DNA of 64,000 nucleotides, taken from positions 1 to 64,000 of the forward strand of contig CAXUHU010000003.1 in NCBI GenBank assembly GCA_964250925.1, written 5' to 3'. Source of the stretch: BOG-908 sp964250925. Its GTDB lineage: Bacteria > Pseudomonadota > Alphaproteobacteria > Acetobacterales > Acetobacteraceae. The notes below the pieces were generated by a model that did not search any database, was not told the origin of the DNA, and saw nothing but the letters and a program-made list of their open reading frames with translations. Shown here one piece after another: positions 29,992-38,363 of the stretch (the stretch's first letter is position 1; each line of letters starts with the position of its first letter). The position numbers were made by a program, and so were the translations under genes.

Positions 29992-30927
29992 ATGTCCGAG
30001 TCTGCTCACCCATTTGATCATCCTAAATACGGCTTCTTGCTGGGTGTTCTTGGGCTGTGTGGTGTGGGGCTATCATTAATGGCGCCTGACCTCTTTTGGT
30101 TTGGCGCAGTTATTTGTTACGCGTGCGCCATCTTAACGTTAGTTCGCTATTGGCCTGATCTCTTCAGAGTCAAGCAAAGAATTGCAACTCTAGATGTAGG
30201 AGGAGAAGCAGCGGTGGTTATCGTTGCATTGATGTTGGAAGTGTTTCTGCCCAGCTATTTGATATATGTTCGATATCAAAAGCCTACTAGGCTTCTGGCC
30301 TCCGTTGAATCATCGTTAACTGTTCAACCGGCCGTGAAAACAGCTGAGTCGTTGGACAATTATGACTTTAATGAAATTCTTCCAGGCTACGCATATTTTA
30401 TGGCAGCTAGAATAAACCAATTGAACGGTCGAATAAAGCAGCCCATTTTCGATATAGAATTCGGCGCTATAAAAATAGTTTTTTATGCCACAACGAGCAA
30501 CATGTTCCGCTTTTCTGTCATAGACTCCCATAACGACGAACATTCTACAGACATAAACCTTGGTTACGATGGTGTTAGAGTTGGAGTGCCAAAACTGTTA
30601 TTTTTTGAGGTTGGGTCTGGGACAGACTATTCAGTCATGAGAGTCTGTTCGGATGGAGTTGAGGTCTCCCGTAGAACCTTTTCGTTTCCGATAGACTTTG
30701 GCGATAGAAGGCTTAAGTCTTTTGGCGGTTCAGATTTCGACATGACTGAAATGATTTCGTTTTCAAGCACACTAGACAGATTGACTTTGAAGACCGTATC
30801 GCAACGCGCAGCAACGATGCTTCATTTACATACAAGTCCTCTAGCTGTAGTCCCTCCAACCCGAAGGCAGCCAAAGCAGCCAGGAGAAATGTCGCTGCAA
30901 ACGTCCCCCTTGCAAGCTTGCTGGTGA
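29992..30927 (+). CDS. hypothetical membrane-anchored protein, AT-rich cargo gene
   Basis: A 311-residue protein beginning MSESAHPFDHPKYGF. Two or three hydrophobic segments lie in the first 95 residues (GFLLGVLGLCGVGLSLM, LFWFGAVICYACAILTLV, AVVIVALMLEVFLPSYLIY). A soluble C-terminal domain follows. No known family was recognised. Base composition is clearly poorer in G+C than the surroundings (TTT, ATT, AAA codons abundant), which marks recent import. The last ~70 codons run over the convergent DUF6471-like gene on the other strand. The end PLAVVPPTRRQPKQP looks like read-through, so the natural C-terminus may have been lost. Confidence 0.55.
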   Translation: MSESAHPFDHPKYGFLLGVLGLCGVGLSLMAPDLFWFGAVICYACAILTLVRYWPDLFRVKQRIATLDVGGEAAVVIVALMLEVFLPSYLIYVRYQKPTRLLASVESSLTVQPAVKTAESLDNYDFNEILPGYAYFMAARINQLNGRIKQPIFDIEFGAIKIVFYATTSNMFRFSVIDSHNDEHSTDINLGYDGVRVGVPKLLFFEVGSGTDYSVMRVCSDGVEVSRRTFSFPIDFGDRRLKSFGGSDFDMTEMISFSSTLDRLTLKTVSQRAATMLHLHTSPLAVVPPTRRQPKQPGEMSLQTSPLQACW

Positions 30928-31072
30928 TAGACGCCTCCGTTTTCTCTAATCCGTGCTCCTTTAGTCGTTCAGCAAGTTGTGTGTAGGTCACACCAGCTCT
31001 CTTCATTTCCGCTTTGAGAAATCTGCTGGCCTTGCCAGCAAGCTCTTTCTCCGTTTCCGCCCACGACACCAT
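30713..31072 (-). CDS. DUF6471-like (helix-turn-helix-like) protein with unusual C-terminal extension
   Basis: The first ~75 residues (MVSWAETEKELAGKASRFL, AGVTYTQLAERLKEHGLEKT, ASITSKLARGTFAATFLLAA) match what I know of DUF6471 proteins, which look like small Xre-type DNA-binding domains. After LEDLYVNE the sequence becomes Ser/Lys/Cys-rich and matches nothing. This is where it overlaps the convergent membrane-protein gene by 215 bp. Probably a recombination joined two genes tail to tail. It may be a regulator of cargo functions. Confidence 0.6.
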   Translation of the reverse strand: MVSWAETEKELAGKASRFLKAEMKRAGVTYTQLAERLKEHGLEKTEASITSKLARGTFAATFLLAALAAFGLEGLQLEDLYVNEASLLRVAIRSSKSICLVCLKTKSFQSCRNLNRQKT

Positions 31073-31106
31073 CCCCCTCCGGCTGGTGGGGAGCCGGGAG
31101 TGGAAA

Positions 31107-32795
31107 TTAGGCCAGCAGGCCGTGCAACGCGGCCACTACTTGCGCCCCTTCGCCGACGGCTGCCGCCACGCGCTTGGTCGATCCGGCCCGTACGTCGCCG
31201 ATCGCGAAGATCCCCGGCACGCTGGTCTCCAGCGGTGACGGCTGGCGGCCGGCGGCCGTCCATACGTCGGCGTCGGCCTGGGCGCCGGTGATGACGAAGC
31301 CTTTCGCATCGATGGCCACAGTGCATCCGGACAGCCAGTCGGTGTTCGGATCGGCGCCGATGAACAGGAACAGGTGCCGCAACGGACCGGTCCAGACGCC
31401 GCGCGTGTCGCGATTGCGGAAGCTCGCCTCGGTCAGGCCGCCCTCGGCATCGCCCGCCAGCGCCGCTATCTCGGTCCGCGTGTGTATGGTGACGTTCGGC
31501 AGCGCGGCGATGCGGTCGATCAGGTAGCGCGACATGGACGCTTCCAGCCCGTCTGCACGCACCACAAGGTGCAGGTGACGTACCCTGGGTGCCAGGAATG
31601 CCACCGCCTGGCCGGCGGAATTGCCCGCGCCGACCAGGGCGACATCCTCGCCGGCACACAGCTTGGCTTCGACCGGCGAGGCCCAGTAGGACACGCCCGC
31701 CCCGTCGAACAGGTCGAGGTTGGCGATGTCCGGACGGCGGTAGCGTGCGCCGGACGCGATCACCACGCTCCGCGCCCGTACGCTGCTGCCGTTCGTCAGA
31801 TGGAGCAGGAAGGGATCGCCCGCCCGGCGAGCCTGGCCACCGCACTCGAGGCGCTGCACCATGAGCGGAACGGCGATCTCGGCGCCGAATTTCTGCGCCT
31901 GGGTGAACGCGCGCGCCATCAGCGCCAGGCCGGTGATGCCGGTGGGGAAGCCCAGGTAATTCTCGATTCGGGCCGAGGCGCCGGCCTGCCCGCCGAACGC
32001 CCTCGCCTCCAGCACGATCACCGACAGCCCCTCGGAAGCGGCATACACGGAAGCGGCCATGCCGCCAGGTCCGGCGCCCACAATCGCCACGTCGTAAACG
32101 CGCGTGGGATCGAGCTCCGGCGTGATCCCCAGACAGGCGGCGACCTCCGCCTCGCTCGGTCGCTTCAGCACCTGGCCGCTAGGACAGACCACCACCGGTA
32201 GGTCGTCCGCATGCAGGCCGAGGCGCTCGGCCAACGCCAACCCGTCGGCCTCCGCGTCCAGCACCGTCATCGGATAGCCGTTGCGCGCGAGGAAGCCTTC
32301 GATGCGGGTCAGCGCAGGCGATTGGGGGCGGCCCACCAGCACCGAGCCGGCGCTGCCCTGGGCGATCAGCGACGTACGTCGCAGGATGAAGGCGCGCATC
32401 AGCATCTCGCCCAATTCCGCCGAGCCGATCAGCAGCGCGCGCAGATGGGCGGCGTCGAACGACACGGCCTCGCAGCCGCCCGCATCCGCGCGTCCCTCAG
32501 CCAGCGCGGGACGGCCGGCGAGCTGGCTGACCTCGCCGGTGACGGCGCCCGGTCCGTGGCGGGTGATGACGGTGCCGCTCCCATCCGGCCCGCCGCGGCT
32601 GACCACCACGTGGCCGGACAGCACGAGAAAGGCAGGCGCGTTGCGCTCGCCAACGGCGAACAGGGTTTCCCCGGCCGCATAGCGTGTGGGCTGGCCGGAG
32701 GCGAAGCGACGCGCGACGTCGATCTGCGCAGGCGTCAGGACTGGAAACATCTGTGCCGAGCGGTCGCCCTGCGACCCGGGGCTGGCGGATATCAT
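31107..32795 (-). CDS. cyclic-nucleotide-binding domain fused to thioredoxin-reductase-like flavoprotein
   Basis: A 562-residue protein. Residues about 20-140 form a CRP-type cyclic-nucleotide-binding domain (FLVLSGHVVVSRGGPDGSG). A thioredoxin-fold-like linker follows (LVGRPQSPALTRIEGFL). From about residue 232 it is a thioredoxin-reductase-like FAD/NAD(P)H domain (VYDVAIVGAGPGGMAASVYA, AFGGQAGASARIENYLGFP, GIFAIGDVRAGSTKRVAAAVGEG). The redox CxxC of thioredoxin reductases is not present, so it is not a classic TrxB. Fusions of this architecture are known in Proteobacteria but the substrate is not. ATG preceded by AAGG at short spacing. It is transcribed in the same direction as the operon upstream but separated by about 120 bp. 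Confidence 0.8.
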   Translation of the reverse strand: MISASPGSQGDRSAQMFPVLTPAQIDVARRFASGQPTRYAAGETLFAVGERNAPAFLVLSGHVVVSRGGPDGSGTVITRHGPGAVTGEVSQLAGRPALAEGRADAGGCEAVSFDAAHLRALLIGSAELGEMLMRAFILRRTSLIAQGSAGSVLVGRPQSPALTRIEGFLARNGYPMTVLDAEADGLALAERLGLHADDLPVVVCPSGQVLKRPSEAEVAACLGITPELDPTRVYDVAIVGAGPGGMAASVYAASEGLSVIVLEARAFGGQAGASARIENYLGFPTGITGLALMARAFTQAQKFGAEIAVPLMVQRLECGGQARRAGDPFLLHLTNGSSVRARSVVIASGARYRRPDIANLDLFDGAGVSYWASPVEAKLCAGEDVALVGAGNSAGQAVAFLAPRVRHLHLVVRADGLEASMSRYLIDRIAALPNVTIHTRTEIAALAGDAEGGLTEASFRNRDTRGVWTGPLRHLFLFIGADPNTDWLSGCTVAIDAKGFVITGAQADADVWTAAGRQPSPLETSVPGIFAIGDVRAGSTKRVAAAVGEGAQVVAALHGLLA

Positions 32796-32915
32796 GGCCT
32801 TGGCACGACCTGGCGCGCGGGCCGGTCAGGTTCCCTTTGGCGTAATTGCATGGTGACGTCCCCCGATTGGTCGGTCCGCATCTTGGCCGCAGGCCGGCGT
32901 CGATCCAAGCCAAGC

Positions 32916-33205
32916 CTAGCCTTGAGACACGCTCTCCGCGTCGCGGAAGCCGACCGGCTGGGCGTGGAGTTGCAAAACCTGTCCGCAATCCGATCGGGGT
33001 CGTACGTCGTGCCGGGCTGGATCTGCCCCGCGACGGTCACGGTCGCGACGTGAATGCCCTCGGGCGCCAGCTCCTTATGGAGCGTCTGCGCCAGACTCCG
33101 CAGGCCCGCCTTGCCGATCGCCAGCGACGCGACGGCCAGCCAGCCGGTCGGGTCCAGCGCGAGGCCGCCGCCGACGATGACCGCCCGCTTCGTGTCGGGG
33201 CTCAT
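32916..33205 (-). pseudogene. short-chain dehydrogenase remnant with internal deletion and frameshift
   Basis: It opens MSPDTKRAVIVGGG, an SDR N-terminus, but jumps directly to LALDPTGWLAVASLAIGKAG and LRSLAQTLHKELAPEGIHVA, the region after the catalytic serine. About 110 codons between two GGG stretches appear deleted in frame, removing the cofactor core. A one-base loss near 32976 shifts the end: the other frame continues QLHAQPVGFRDAESVSQG, the usual SDR tail. The start overlaps the reductase stop (ATGA), so it was once a coupled operon gene. Confidence 0.7.
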
Positions 33206-33870
33206 GCGCCCGCTTCGGCTGGCGAAGCGGCTGGCGCATCGCGCAGCAGCGCCGCGCCGATCCGCGCCCCCATGCCCTGCCTGTAGGCGAGCTGGACCAG
33301 CAGCATGCCCAACGGCTCGGTGTATCGCGCCAGACTTAACGGCCCGGCATCGACGCCGTCGGCATCGATTTCGGCCACCAGGCCGAGCACCAGCGCACGA
33401 GCCGCCGCGTCATCGCCGCAGACGAACACGCTGGGTCGGACGCTTCCAAGCTGGGTAGATGGCGAGTGCAGCACCTCGGCGAAGGGCGGGATGGCCTTCA
33501 CCACGCGGGCGCCCGGCGCCGCGCGCGCCACCTCCTCGCCCGCCGAGGTGGACGTGCCGATCTCCAGCCCGCTCATGTCGGGCTTCAGCGGATTGGTCGC
33601 GTCCCACACAACGCGATCCGCCAGCGCCGGCGCCACTCCCCGCACCGCATCCAGCGTGACACCCCAAGGTGTGGCGAGGACGACCACATCACCGAACCGC
33701 GCGGCTTCCTCCGGCGAACCGGATCGGGTGTCGTCGCCGATCAGCCGCGCGGCCGCCTCCAGGCCGTCCTGGCTGCGGGAAAAGCTGACCACGATCCGGT
33801 GCCCTCTTGCAGCCAGCCGCTTGCCGATGCCCGTGCCGACGTTGCCGGCACCAATGATGCCGATGTTCAC
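33202..33870 (-). CDS. NADP oxidoreductase, F420-dependent reductase-like
   Basis: A 222-residue protein with an N-terminal dinucleotide-binding loop MNIGIIGAGNVGTGIGKRLA and the family motifs VVLATPWG and WDATNPLKPDM. It belongs to the 'coenzyme F420-dependent NADP reductase' family, whose proteobacterial members probably do not use F420. The likely reaction is a hydride transfer to a small substrate. It overlaps a SnoaL-like gene upstream and the SDR remnant downstream by 4 bp each. Part of the LysR-headed operon of the element. Confidence 0.85.
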   Translation of the reverse strand: MNIGIIGAGNVGTGIGKRLAARGHRIVVSFSRSQDGLEAAARLIGDDTRSGSPEEAARFGDVVVLATPWGVTLDAVRGVAPALADRVVWDATNPLKPDMSGLEIGTSTSAGEEVARAAPGARVVKAIPPFAEVLHSPSTQLGSVRPSVFVCGDDAAARALVLGLVAEIDADGVDAGPLSLARYTEPLGMLLVQLAYRQGMGARIGAALLRDAPAASPAEAGA

Positions 33871-34340
33871 GGCCGTGTTCCCAGCAGCAGGGGCGCCATG
33901 GCCGGCGCCTGCCAGGTCTCATACATCAGCGGGTTCAGCCCGCCGACCCAATTCTCCACCAGCTTGCCGTCGTCGAAGCGCATCAGGTGCAGTTCGCAGA
34001 AGGTGAAGCGTTTGTTGGTGGCGGCGATCCCGTTCAGCGATCCGGTATTGTCCGCCGATGCCTCGAACCGGGCCATGACCCTGCCGTCGACGAGTGCCGC
34101 GATATCCTTGATCTCCATCCGCCCGTTGCTGAACGCGGTGCCCAATGTGGCGCCCAGCACGCGGCCATACGCGTCGCGGCCGACGATCTTCCCGTCCGGC
34201 TTCAGGCCCGTATCGACGACCACGTGTTCCGCCACCACGTCCGCCATCGCAGCCGGATCGCCACCGCCCAGCACGCCCTCGACGAAGCGCCGGGCCGCGG
34301 CGAGATTGCGGGAAACGGTATCAGGATCGACCGGCATCAT
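33867..34340 (-). CDS. SnoaL-like (NTF2 fold) protein
   Basis: About 157 residues with an NTF2-like fold pattern: AAARRFVEGVLGGGDPAAMA, GRDAYGRVLGATLGTAFSNG, and the closing RFDDGKLVENWVGGLNPL. SnoaL-like proteins catalyse aldol or cyclisation chemistry or act as small hydrolases. The start is uncertain: the tandem ATG at 34340/34337 has GGAG upstream; another ATG at 34391 has AAGG at close spacing and would add 17 residues. It overlaps the next gene by 4 bp. Confidence 0.72.
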   Translation of the reverse strand: MMPVDPDTVSRNLAAARRFVEGVLGGGDPAAMADVVAEHVVVDTGLKPDGKIVGRDAYGRVLGATLGTAFSNGRMEIKDIAALVDGRVMARFEASADNTGSLNGIAATNKRFTFCELHLMRFDDGKLVENWVGGLNPLMYETWQAPAMAPLLLGTRP

Positions 34341-34410
34341 CCGGGATGTCTCCAACGTTGCGGGATGAGCGCGGGCGATCGGAACGGCCATGACCTTGGT
34401 CTGGACGGGG

Positions 34411-35235
34411 TCATTGCGATGCGAGCTCCTGGGCCACGGCGGCGGCATTCATCTCGATCAGCCCGTCGAGCGGCCAGCCGTCCCGCCCCTGGCGGGTCTC
34501 CATGACGAGGCGCGCCATCTCGCCCGGAGCGACCCCGCCATCCCGAGCCACGGCAGCGACGCGCTTGCGGAAGTCTTGGATGTAGCGGCGCTGCATTTCG
34601 AACAGGCTACGGTCGCCTTGCGCGCCATGGCCGGCGAATACCACCTTGCAGCCACCGAATCTTGCCTCCATCACATCCAGCTGCTCGAGCCAACGCCTGG
34701 TGCCGTGTTCGGCCAGCCAAGGGTGGCAGCCGTTGTAGATGAGGTCGGAGGCGATCAGCGCGTCGGCGCCGGGGACGTGGACCGCCGTGTTGTCCAGCGC
34801 GCTCTCGAAACCACCCAAATCTAGAAGCCGCAGCTCCATCCCAGCGAGGTCCAGCACCGCATCAGGTCCCAGGGGATGGTCGGGAAGCGCATCATCCTTC
34901 GGGTAGTCGTCGCCGTAGACCGGGGTCCACGCCTCGCGCTTCTGCGCCCGGGTCGCGCGGATGCCCGCGATGGTGGGCTCGGTGGCGAACACGGGGATGG
35001 CACCGCGCCCCGCCAGCACCAGCGGCAAACCGTTGAAGTGGTCAGGATGGGGATGGGTGACGATCACCGCGGCCAGCTTCTTGCCGAGCGCGTCCAGCCG
35101 GGCGATCAGCCTCCGCGTCGACGAGATGACGAAGTGCGTATCCACAAGCACGACCTCGCGCTCTCCCTCGATCAGAAAGGCGTTCACGAAGAACGTGTCG
35201 GCGTCAGCCGCGACGGCGTGGATCCGCGGCGTCAT
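34411..35235 (-). CDS. metallo-beta-lactamase-fold hydrolase
   Basis: A 274-residue protein with the di-metal motif HPHPDH (His61, His63, Asp65, His66), a GGFESALDNTAVHVPGADAL segment with Asp and His ligands, and VFAGHG near residue 207. It resembles MBL-fold hydrolases acting on esters or lactones. The start overlaps the end of the upstream SMP-30-like gene (ATGA). With a lactonase-like beta-propeller next to it, hydrolysis of a lactone or ester is plausible. Confidence 0.85.
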   Translation of the reverse strand: MTPRIHAVAADADTFFVNAFLIEGEREVVLVDTHFVISSTRRLIARLDALGKKLAAVIVTHPHPDHFNGLPLVLAGRGAIPVFATEPTIAGIRATRAQKREAWTPVYGDDYPKDDALPDHPLGPDAVLDLAGMELRLLDLGGFESALDNTAVHVPGADALIASDLIYNGCHPWLAEHGTRRWLEQLDVMEARFGGCKVVFAGHGAQGDRSLFEMQRRYIQDFRKRVAAVARDGGVAPGEMARLVMETRQGRDGWPLDGLIEMNAAAVAQELASQ

Positions 35236-36155
35236 GTCGACACCTTGGTGGCAAGCGTGTCGCGCCCCAGCAGCAGCGCCCCGGCTGCGCCGACCACCAC
35301 CCGCACCAGCTTGGCGGGCTCGAGCTCGTCGGGCAGCACCGTCATCGTGCCGCCGGTCGTGGTGACGTAGACGGCGTGGCGGTCCGCCGGCCCGCGGCCG
35401 AACGCCACCGCGGTGGCGCCGAGCATGCCGTGCGCCGCCCCGGCCAGCGTAGTCCGCGAGCCGTCGGCCGCCAGCCGCACGAGAGAGCGCGCCGGGTGGG
35501 TGGCGATGTAGAGCGCGCCCGCCGTGTCGATGGCGAAGTCGTCGGCGCGCAGCCGCTCGGCATAGACTTCGAGCGGGCCTGCCATCCCGCCCGCGATCGG
35601 CGCCCGGTAAATCGTGTCGGTGCCGGTGACCGATATGTAGGCGTGCCCGGCGAAGATCTTGACTCCGTTCGCGCCGGGCGTGCCGGAGGCGTCGGCGGGT
35701 GCCAACCGGGGATCGGCAAGCCAGGTTGCGACGGTGCCATTTGCGGGATCGACCACGTGGATCAGCCCGGCGACCGAGTCGGCGACCAGGAAGCGCCCGC
35801 CCAGCGGCGTCACACCGTTGAGGAACGCCGCATCGGGCAGGCTTGCCAGGTGCGAGACGACGCCATCCGCCGCCACACGCCAGATCACGCCTGGGCGCTG
35901 TCCCGGCGTGCCGCCGCTCACGATGAGCGATCCGTCCGCGGCAAAGGCAAGCCCCGCCACGGGCGTGTCGAACCGCGCGAACGGCGTGATCGTCCCGGTT
36001 GCCGGATCGACGCGGACGACGGCCCTGTCGGTGTGCAGCGTGACGAAAATCATCCCGGCCGGGTCGACTGCGATGTTCTCGACGAAGCTGCCTTTCGGCC
36101 ACGTCGCCACGACCGTGGCTGGGGCGAAGGCGATGTTGCCGCCATCATGCTGCAT
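35232..36155 (-). CDS. SMP-30/gluconolactonase-like beta-propeller protein
   Basis: A 307-residue protein built of repeated blades (ENIAVDPAGMIFVTLHTDRA, AGLAFAADGSLIVSGG, NGVTPLGGRFLVADS, DDFAIDTAGALYIATHPARS). This is the SMP-30/LRE pattern. Many members hydrolyse lactones with a bound metal. An excellent Shine-Dalgarno (AAAGGAGG, 6 nt spacing) precedes the ATG, making it well translated. No signal peptide. Confidence 0.8.
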   Translation of the reverse strand: MQHDGGNIAFAPATVVATWPKGSFVENIAVDPAGMIFVTLHTDRAVVRVDPATGTITPFARFDTPVAGLAFAADGSLIVSGGTPGQRPGVIWRVAADGVVSHLASLPDAAFLNGVTPLGGRFLVADSVAGLIHVVDPANGTVATWLADPRLAPADASGTPGANGVKIFAGHAYISVTGTDTIYRAPIAGGMAGPLEVYAERLRADDFAIDTAGALYIATHPARSLVRLAADGSRTTLAGAAHGMLGATAVAFGRGPADRHAVYVTTTGGTMTVLPDELEPAKLVRVVVGAAGALLLGRDTLATKVST

Positions 36156-36194
36156 GGCCGGCCTCCTTTCGGGCGGCTGCGATATCGAACGGCA

Positions 36195-36617
36195 TCACCA
36201 GTCGAGCCCTGCGGCGGCTAGCTCGTGCAGTAGCGTCACCGTCGCCCAGCGCTCAACGATCTTGCCGTCCTCGACGCGCCACAGCACGAAGCCGTGGAAC
36301 TCGCCAGGCTGGCCGGTTTGGGGGTCCGTCGCGATCCACACGTTGCGCACGGCCACCTTGTCGCCCTCGGCTACCGCGTCCCGCACCTCGACACGCAAAT
36401 CGGGCATCATGCGGTGCATCGCCTGCATCATCGCCCTGTCGCCCGCGACACCGGTCGGCTTGCCGCCTGGGCCGTCGTGGTCGAGAAATCCGGGCGCCAT
36501 GTTGCGGTCGATGGCGGCCAGGTCCCGGCGGTTCACGAAATCTTCAAAGTGCCCGAGCACCAGCGCCTTATTGGCGCGGGCGAGATCGGCTGCGACGCGC
36601 GTCTGTTCGGACGTCAT
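36195..36617 (-). CDS. SnoaL-like ester cyclase family protein
   Basis: About 140 residues, with ALVLGHFEDFVNRRDLAAID, APGFLDHDGPGG and GFVLWRVEDGKIVERWATV. This fits the SnoaL-like polyketide cyclase family. It is a second, diverged NTF2-fold protein of this operon. A GTG at 36653 would add 12 residues; neither start has a clear Shine-Dalgarno. It lies between the LysR gene and the SMP-30-like gene on the same strand. Confidence 0.75.
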   Translation of the reverse strand: MTSEQTRVAADLARANKALVLGHFEDFVNRRDLAAIDRNMAPGFLDHDGPGGKPTGVAGDRAMMQAMHRMMPDLRVEVRDAVAEGDKVAVRNVWIATDPQTGQPGEFHGFVLWRVEDGKIVERWATVTLLHELAAAGLDW

Positions 36618-36735
36618 TCGAGGTTGGCCCAGAAGTCCATTAACGGCTCCCACTATCCATTCGGTCGTGTGTAGACGTACGCTCCATCAGTCAAATCGAA
36701 TGGCTTGATGATGGTCATCGACAGCGTCGATACGG

Positions 36736-37698
36736 TCAAACTCGGGTTCGCCCGACCGAGGCGACCAGTTCGCGGAGCCAAGCCTGCGCCGGGTCCGCCG
36801 TGTTGCGACGGTGCCATGCCATCCGGACGTCGTAGCCGTTGGACCGCAGCGGCACGTCGCAGACCGCAAGTCCGGCCGCGTCGGCGCAGTTAAGGGCAAG
36901 GCGGCGCGGGAGCGCCGAGACGGCGCGAAAGCCGTGCAGCAGGAAGGGCACCGCCAGGAAATGCGGCGTCGTGTAGATGACCATGCGGGTCCGGCCGGCC
37001 GCTTCCAGCAGCTCGTCGACGTGTCCGAACGGCTCGCCACGCAGCGAGACGAGGATGTGCGGCAACGCCACGTAATCATCGAGGGATAGCGGCGGCGCGA
37101 CACCGCATGCTTGCGCGTCGAACAGGCACACGAAGGTCTCGTGATAGAGCGTGGCGGCGTCCAGGGTGCTGTCCACGTCGGGGAAGTGCCCCAGCGCCAG
37201 ATCGATGGCGCCCGATGCCAGCAGGTCCGCGGCGCCCTGCCGCTCGACCGAGCGCGCGATGACCCGGATGTTGGCGGCATCCCGCCGCATCGCCTGCAGC
37301 ACGTCCTGCATGACGGCGGCCTCCGCCTGGTCCGACAGCCCGATGCGGAAGGTTCGGCGGTCCGTGGCCGGGCTGAACCCGCGCGCGCTGAACACTTCCG
37401 CCCGCAGTTCGGCGAGGATGCGCGCGACCGGTGGCACCAGGTCGATGGCGCGGCTGGTCGGCTGCAAGCCGGTCGGTGTGCGCACGAGCAACGGGTCGTC
37501 GAACATGTCCCGCAGCCGCGAGAGCGCGTTGCTCATGGCGGGCTGGCCGACCCCCATGCGCCGCGCGGCGGCGGTGACACTGCGCTCGGCCATCAGCATG
37601 TCGAACGCGACGAGCAGGTTGAGATCGAACCGGCGCAGGCTGTCCGTGTCGCTGGCGTCCTGTCCCACCCGGCTTGCTCCCCGACGACCCTCGCTCAC
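36736..37698 (-). CDS. LysR-family transcriptional regulator
   Basis: A 320-residue protein. The N-terminal winged helix-turn-helix reads LRRFDLNLLVAFDMLMAERS, VTAAARRMGVGQPAMSNALS, RLRDMFDDPLLVRTPTG. The effector domain follows and resembles the NodD/NahR-like branch (TFRIGLSDQAEAAV). It is first in line of a same-strand series (two SnoaL-like genes, SMP-30-like, MBL, reductase, SDR remnant) and is the obvious candidate to regulate it. The inducer is unknown. Confidence 0.88.
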   Translation of the reverse strand: MSEGRRGASRVGQDASDTDSLRRFDLNLLVAFDMLMAERSVTAAARRMGVGQPAMSNALSRLRDMFDDPLLVRTPTGLQPTSRAIDLVPPVARILAELRAEVFSARGFSPATDRRTFRIGLSDQAEAAVMQDVLQAMRRDAANIRVIARSVERQGAADLLASGAIDLALGHFPDVDSTLDAATLYHETFVCLFDAQACGVAPPLSLDDYVALPHILVSLRGEPFGHVDELLEAAGRTRMVIYTTPHFLAVPFLLHGFRAVSALPRRLALNCADAAGLAVCDVPLRSNGYDVRMAWHRRNTADPAQAWLRELVASVGRTRV

Positions 37699-37833
37699 GA
37701 CAGGAAGGCATCAGGGAGCACATCCACGCAAGAAACGTGTGACGGCCCGGCTACTCTGTAAACGCAGCCGAGCCCCGCGGCGTGTCCACAGCCACACGCA
37801 GCTTCGCGACCTCGTTGCGGGGTCAACGCGGCG

Positions 37834-37944
37834 ATGATCGTCGGCGCGCGCATGGCCGAGATGGCCGGCAACTTCGTGCGCAACCTGCGCGAAGGCCGCG
37901 TGCGGCTGATGGCGGGCGTGGCCACCACGGGAGCGGCGGCGTGA
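37834..37944 (+). pseudogene. 3' end of a truncated gene coupled to the MAPEG gene
   Basis: A 36-codon frame (MIVGARMAEMAGNFVRNL...) whose stop overlaps the start of the MAPEG gene by GTGA. Upstream in the same frame the sequence soon loses any protein-like character. It looks like the tail of an operon gene whose front was cut off, next to the LysR promoter region. The family was not recognised. Confidence 0.4.
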
Positions 37945-38363
37945 CGCCCTCCATCCCAGCGATGGCGGCCGCCACCGGCAGCGTGCTGCTCGTGCTGCAA
38001 GTGGGGCTCGGTCTGGCGGTCAGCGGCGCGCGTGGCCAGGCCGGCGTGTTTATCGGCGCCGGCGGCAACGCCGGGCTGGAGCGTGCGACGCGGCGCCACG
38101 CCAACCTGGCCGAGAACGCCGGGCTGGTGCTGGCCGGCCTCACCCTGCTCGAACTGTCCGGGCGCTGGCCGACGCTTCTGCTGGTACTGTGCCCCACCTT
38201 CATCGCACTGCGCCTGTGCCACGCCGCCGGCCTGTCGCGTGCCGACACCAACAACCCGCTCCGCCTGGTCGGTGGCGCCGGCACCTACCTGCTCGGCCTG
38301 GTGCTGGGCGGCGCGCTCGCCTGGCTGGGCGGCACTGCGCTGCTGACCGCTACCCATGGCTGA
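37941..38363 (+). CDS. MAPEG-family membrane protein
   Basis: A 140-residue protein with four hydrophobic segments and the family stretch RRHANLAENAGLVLAGLTLLE (about residues 53-73), similar to bacterial MAPEG glutathione-transferase-like proteins. It may conjugate glutathione or act in detoxification in the inner membrane. It starts with GTG overlapping the stop of a truncated gene, and its end overlaps the next start by 8 bp. Confidence 0.78.
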   Translation: MTPSIPAMAAATGSVLLVLQVGLGLAVSGARGQAGVFIGAGGNAGLERATRRHANLAENAGLVLAGLTLLELSGRWPTLLLVLCPTFIALRLCHAAGLSRADTNNPLRLVGGAGTYLLGLVLGGALAWLGGTALLTATHG

